Shown here piece by piece: positions 6,086-8,523 of a stretch of DNA of 8,523 nucleotides. The DNA is taken from NCBI GenBank assembly GCA_021787505.1, contig JAJYLU010000054.1, positions 1 to 8,523 on the forward strand, given 5' to 3'. The DNA comes from Nitrospirota bacterium (lineage in GTDB: Bacteria; Nitrospirota; Thermodesulfovibrionia; Thermodesulfovibrionales; UBA6898). The notes under the pieces were generated by a model. That model was given only the letters and a program-made list of their open reading frames with translations, did no database searches and was not told the DNA's origin. Each line of letters opens with the position of its first letter. Position 1 is the first letter of the stretch. The position numbers and the translations under genes were made by a program.

Positions 6086-6191
6086 GGATTGGAGGGGTAA
6101 GAAGGAGGTGATCACAGGAGGAAAGGGAGCAACTAAAAGGAAATCTTTATTTCGCAAGAAAACCGGCCTTGCCGGTGAAAGCAATCCTTAA
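6078..6191 (+). CDS. Possible 37-aa basic small protein
   Basis: An ATG at 6078 overlaps the NHL stop (ATGAATAA) in another frame. It opens 37 codons starting M-N-K-D-W-R-G-K-K-E and ending G-L-A-G-E-S-N-P before tandem TAA-TAA. The product is rich in Lys/Arg (11 of 37) and has no recognised family. The overlap would allow translational coupling. Against it: no own Shine-Dalgarno sequence, it spans hairpin sequence that may be purely RNA-level, and a 114-bp open frame is easily found by chance. A GTG at 6108 is an alternative start. Confidence 0.25.
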   Translation: MNKDWRGKKEVITGGKGATKRKSLFRKKTGLAGESNP

Positions 6192-6214
6192 TAAGGGATT
6201 CAGAGTAACGGAGG
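6102..6214 (+). promoter_or_regulatory. Intercistronic leader of the cytochrome gene: anti-16S match, two hairpins, strong RBS
   Basis: AAGGAGGTGATC (6102-6113) is perfectly complementary to the last 12 bases of a typical 16S rRNA (GATCACCTCCTT). ACCGGC (6162-6167) / GCCGGT (6171-6176) forms a 6-bp hairpin with a CTT loop and no T-tract. AATCC (6183-6187) / GGATT (6196-6200) forms a second, weaker one. GGAGG (6210-6214) followed by six A is the ribosome binding site of the ATG at 6221. No sigma-54 or good sigma-70 promoter is seen here, so the cytochrome is probably read from the NHL promoter. The hairpins could mark a processing or stabilising site. Confidence 0.45.
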
Positions 6215-6220
6215 AAAAAA

Positions 6221-7615
6221 ATGAAAGGATTAAAAGCAAGTTTGGTCATCATCGCGGTTGCGGTGCTGGCCATGGGGTTCGCGGGCTCTGCCTACGCATA
6301 CCATGACGGCGGCGTCGCATACTGCGAGGGCTGCCATACAATGCACAACTCATTGAAGAACACCGCCGTAAGCACAACAGGCGGCGCGGTCCAGTTCAAC
6401 GGCCACAACTATCTCCTGAAAGGCAGCGACCAGAGCTCGACCTGCCTTAATTGCCACGCAAGCAACACATCGTTCAGCGGCTATCACATCCTGTCATCGA
6501 CAGGCACGCCGGCTGCAGGGTTCGTACCCGGCGACATGACGCCGGGCGGAGACTTTTCATGGCTCAAGCTCACGACGAGCGCAACAGCTTCATACGGCGC
6601 TCCTGTCTCCAACCCAGGCAACTTCCACGGACATAACATTGTTGCGGCAGACTTCGGTCTCACTGCTCAGACCGCCTATACCACGGCGCCGGGCGGCGTA
6701 TACCCCGTAGGAAATCTCTATTGCTCAAGCTGCCATGATCCTCACGGCAAGTACAGGATCAACAACGCGTACCAGTCCGTAGTGTCCGCTATCGGCCAGA
6801 ACGTCGGTCCGATCATCGGCTCGGGTTCTTATGGTACAGAGCTGCCTACAACTAACGGAAACGGCGGAGCGGGCGAGTCGGTCGGCGTTTACAGGCTCCT
6901 CGCAGGCGTTGGTTATCTTCCCGATTCAGTCAGCGGAATAACCGGAGCGCAATTTGTGAACCAATCACCCTTTGCATTCGCTCCTTCGACCTACAACAGG
7001 TCTGAGGCCACTACCGACACCAGGGTCGCATACGGAAGCGGTATGTCCGAGTGGTGCGCAAACTGCCATACGCAGATACACAACCCGAATTACCCGACAG
7101 TACTTGAGCATCCGACCGGAAACGACGCAGCGGCTTCTCTTGATAATCCGGATTCCAACGGCGTAACCATTGCTCAGAAGTACAACGCTTATGTATATTC
7201 CGGCAATCTGACCAACACGCAGGCGACTTCATACACCTCAATGGTCCCGTATGAAGAGAACCTGGCGCTTAATCAGACTAACTACGCGGCCCTTGCAACA
7301 CGCGCGGTGAACGACGGCTCACAGTTGTCAGGACCGGTGCAGGGCAGCAATGCGAACGTTATGTGTCTCTCCTGCCACAGGGCCCATGCCTCTGCATGGC
7401 CGCAGTCCACAAGGTGGAACACAAGCAGCGCAGAATTCCTGACCCTCGGCGGCATATATCCGGGTATCGACGCCGCCACCACAGAGGCCCAGGGCGGACA
7501 GTACAACATGGGTTATACCACGGCCCAGGTGCAGAGGTCTTTCTATGATAGGCCCTCGACAGTATACGCGACCTATCAGAGATCCCTTTGCAACAAGTGC
7601 CACGCAAAAGACTAA
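6221..7615 (+). CDS. omcS: OmcS-like hexaheme c-type cytochrome (nanowire subunit family)
   Basis: The 464-aa secreted cytochrome has a signal peptide (1-26, ending S-A-Y-A) and six CXXCH motifs: C35-E-G-C-H, C75-L-N-C-H, C168-S-S-C-H, C279-A-N-C-H, C382-L-S-C-H and C457-N-K-C-H. Ten further His residues (28, 42, 62, 89, 136, 138, 175, 287, 297, 389) can supply distal ligands, so six bis-His hemes are feasible. From memory, several blocks match Geobacter OmcS: the mature start H-x-G-G-V-A-x-C-E-G-C-H-T-M-H-N-S, M-T-P-G-G-D-F, G-H-N-I-V-A, C-S-S-C-H-D-P-H-G-K-Y-R, G-M-S-E-W-C-A-N-C-H-T, C-L-S-C-H-R-A-H-A-S, and the C-terminus C-N-K-C-H-A-K-D. H42 is residue 16 of the mature chain, the position that in OmcS ligates a heme of the neighbouring subunit. 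This protein is about 30 residues longer than OmcS. Role: extracellular filament for long-range electron transfer, inferred from the family. Confidence 0.93.
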   Translation: MKGLKASLVIIAVAVLAMGFAGSAYAYHDGGVAYCEGCHTMHNSLKNTAVSTTGGAVQFNGHNYLLKGSDQSSTCLNCHASNTSFSGYHILSSTGTPAAGFVPGDMTPGGDFSWLKLTTSATASYGAPVSNPGNFHGHNIVAADFGLTAQTAYTTAPGGVYPVGNLYCSSCHDPHGKYRINNAYQSVVSAIGQNVGPIIGSGSYGTELPTTNGNGGAGESVGVYRLLAGVGYLPDSVSGITGAQFVNQSPFAFAPSTYNRSEATTDTRVAYGSGMSEWCANCHTQIHNPNYPTVLEHPTGNDAAASLDNPDSNGVTIAQKYNAYVYSGNLTNTQATSYTSMVPYEENLALNQTNYAALATRAVNDGSQLSGPVQGSNANVMCLSCHRAHASAWPQSTRWNTSSAEFLTLGGIYPGIDAATTEAQGGQYNMGYTTAQVQRSFYDRPSTVYATYQRSLCNKCHAKD

Positions 7616-7650
7616 TTTCCCCTCCAATATCTTTTGTGTGGTCTCATGAG

Positions 7651-7683
7651 GGAAGGCCGGCAAATGCCGGCCTTCCTTTTTCT
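7651..7683 (+). terminator. Strong intrinsic terminator after the cytochrome gene
   Basis: GGAAGGCCGGC (7651-7661) pairs perfectly with GCCGGCCTTCC (7666-7676) around an AAAT loop, followed by TTTTTCTT (7677-7684). The 11-bp GC-rich stem with a T-tract lies 36 bases after the stop and ends the NHL-cytochrome transcript. Confidence 0.93.
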
Positions 7684-7694
7684 TGAGGCGATTC

Positions 7695-7723
7695 TTGAAA
7701 CAGCGGGAAATATCGGATAAGAT
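7695..7723 (+). promoter_or_regulatory. Sigma-70-type promoter of the downstream lipoprotein gene
   Basis: TTGAAA (7695-7700, 5 of 6) and TAAGAT (7718-7723, 4 of 6) have an ideal 17-bp spacer, just after the terminator. The predicted start is about 7730, which coincides with an ATG opening only an eight-codon frame (stop at 7754-7756). Confidence 0.4.
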
Positions 7724-7764
7724 TTGGTAATGAAAAGAATTCCGGTTAGCGGGTAGAAGACAGG

Positions 7765-8523
7765 TTGGCAATACGAGGCTTTTTAAATCATAAGAATTTT
7801 TTGTCGAGGGCCGCAATTGTTGTTCCGGTTGCGCTCTTATTTCTTTCAGCCTGTGAGGCGAAACCCTTATCTGTGAAGCCCCCGCTTGAAGAAGACGGCG
7901 AAGTCTATGTCTATCTTCAGCCGATACCCCAGGAAGCCCAAAGGCTCAGATTTCTCATAGAGAGCGTGTCCGCTGTCAAGTCAGACGGAAGCGAGTACCC
8001 TCTTAATCTTTATGTGAGGGAGTTCAAGTGGGAACCGGAACCGGGACAAAGGCTTATTGCGAGCGGTGGTTTGCCGCCCGGCAGTTACTCCGGATTATCT
8101 TTCAAGACAGGCAAGGCATTTCTTCAGGGAGAAGAGGGAGAATCTGCGCTGATGACACCTGAAGCGCCTGCAAGGATAGAAGCGCCGTTTCAGGTCTCCC
8201 GGCAAAAGGCCCTTCTCCTGAACATGAATTTTAAGTACGCGGAGTCGGTGAGGGACGAGTTCAGCTTCACGCCCGTCTTCTCGGTCTTTGTCCCGGGGAA
8301 ACCCGTCACGGGGGTCCTGGGGTTTGTGAGCAACCCCGGACAGAACAATGTCACGGTGTTCGACAAAAAAGGCATACAGGCGGTCGGGGTTATGGCGACA
8401 AGGAGCGGTCCCAGGGGAATGGCCCTGGACCAGAAATCGAGGAGACTCTATACCGCTCTTTCGGGTGACGATACCATCCAGGTCAGCGACGTCATAACCC
8501 AGGATGTTATACAGCGGGTGAGG
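7765..8523 (+). CDS. Lipoprotein with propeller-like (YVTN/YncE-type) C-terminal part, 3' end outside window
   Basis: One frame stays open from the TAG at 7747-7749 to the right edge. It encodes a hydrophobic stretch A-A-I-V-V-P-V-A-L-L-F-L followed by the lipobox L-S-A-C (Cys codon at 7852), so the product is an exported lipoprotein. No ATG precedes the signal. TTG at 7765 (Cys at residue 30) or TTG at 7801 (Cys at 18) are the candidates, neither with a good ribosome binding site. The first ~150 mature residues include G-G-L-P-P-G-S-Y-S-G-L, resembling the DUF4382-type beta domain. From about 8320, F-V-S-N-P-G-Q-N-N-V-T-V-F-D and A-L-D-Q-K-S-R-R-L-Y-T-A look like YVTN propeller blades. It is separated from the cytochrome by a terminator and has its own promoter. 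Function unknown; a surface role near the cytochrome is a guess. Confidence 0.75.
   Translation, partial: MAIRGFLNHKNFLSRAAIVVPVALLFLSACEAKPLSVKPPLEEDGEVYVYLQPIPQEAQRLRFLIESVSAVKSDGSEYPLNLYVREFKWEPEPGQRLIASGGLPPGSYSGLSFKTGKAFLQGEEGESALMTPEAPARIEAPFQVSRQKALLLNMNFKYAESVRDEFSFTPVFSVFVPGKPVTGVLGFVSNPGQNNVTVFDKKGIQAVGVMATRSGPRGMALDQKSRRLYTALSGDDTIQVSDVITQDVIQRVR

Noticed and set aside
6162..6176. Intrinsic terminator between the NHL and cytochrome genes
   Set aside because: The hairpin is followed by GAAAGC rather than a T-tract.
6086..6220. Separate sigma-54 or sigma-70 promoter directly before the cytochrome gene
   Set aside because: No TGG-N10-GC pattern with supporting flanks and no paired -35/-10 boxes were found in the spacer.
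7328..7816. 162-aa minus-strand ORF across the cytochrome 3' end
   Set aside because: It is antisense to conserved CXXCH-coding sequence and runs through the terminator hairpin; a shadow frame.
1..8523. CRISPR array, insertion sequence or phage genes
   Set aside because: No regularly spaced repeats, transposase, integrase or phage structural motifs were seen.

Overview
The window reads as a regulated locus for extracellular electron transfer. Its core gene is a hexaheme c-type cytochrome closely resembling OmcS, the subunit of the Geobacter cytochrome nanowire. The host is probably a Gram-negative anaerobe that makes c-type cytochromes and uses sigma-54: a Geobacter/Desulfuromonadales-like bacterium, or a Nitrospirota member given the frequent AGG (Arg) and ATA (Ile) codons. 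The sequence alone does not settle which.

Layout. A tRNA-Val(CAC) runs off the left edge. A tight three-gene plus-strand operon follows (1-nt and 4-nt overlaps): a PhnD-type periplasmic binding lipoprotein, a membrane sensor histidine kinase with a CXXCH heme c motif in its periplasmic domain, and an NtrC-type sigma-54 activator (REC, AAA+, HTH). A stand-alone receiver-domain protein lies convergently on the minus strand. A 411-bp divergent intergenic region comes next. It holds a near-consensus sigma-54 promoter for each flanking gene, a pair of 11-bp direct repeats at 22-bp spacing that look like an activator enhancer, an IHF-like site between enhancer and promoter, a palindromic operator candidate, and a GC-rich segment that can fold as a nested double pseudoknot. 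On the right are an NHL beta-propeller protein, a possible 37-aa basic small ORF, the OmcS-like cytochrome and a strong intrinsic terminator. A partial lipoprotein with a propeller-like C-terminal part runs off the right edge.

How the parts may work together (inference). The binding protein and/or the heme-bearing sensor reads a periplasmic ligand or redox state. The kinase phosphorylates the sigma-54 activator, which binds the phased repeats and, with IHF bending, switches on the NHL-omcS transcript. The same activator may also drive the stand-alone receiver, which could act as a phosphate sink or feedback element. Several predicted promoters place the transcription start within a few bases of a start codon lacking a Shine-Dalgarno sequence, suggesting leaderless mRNAs. 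The cytochrome gene itself has a strong ribosome binding site.
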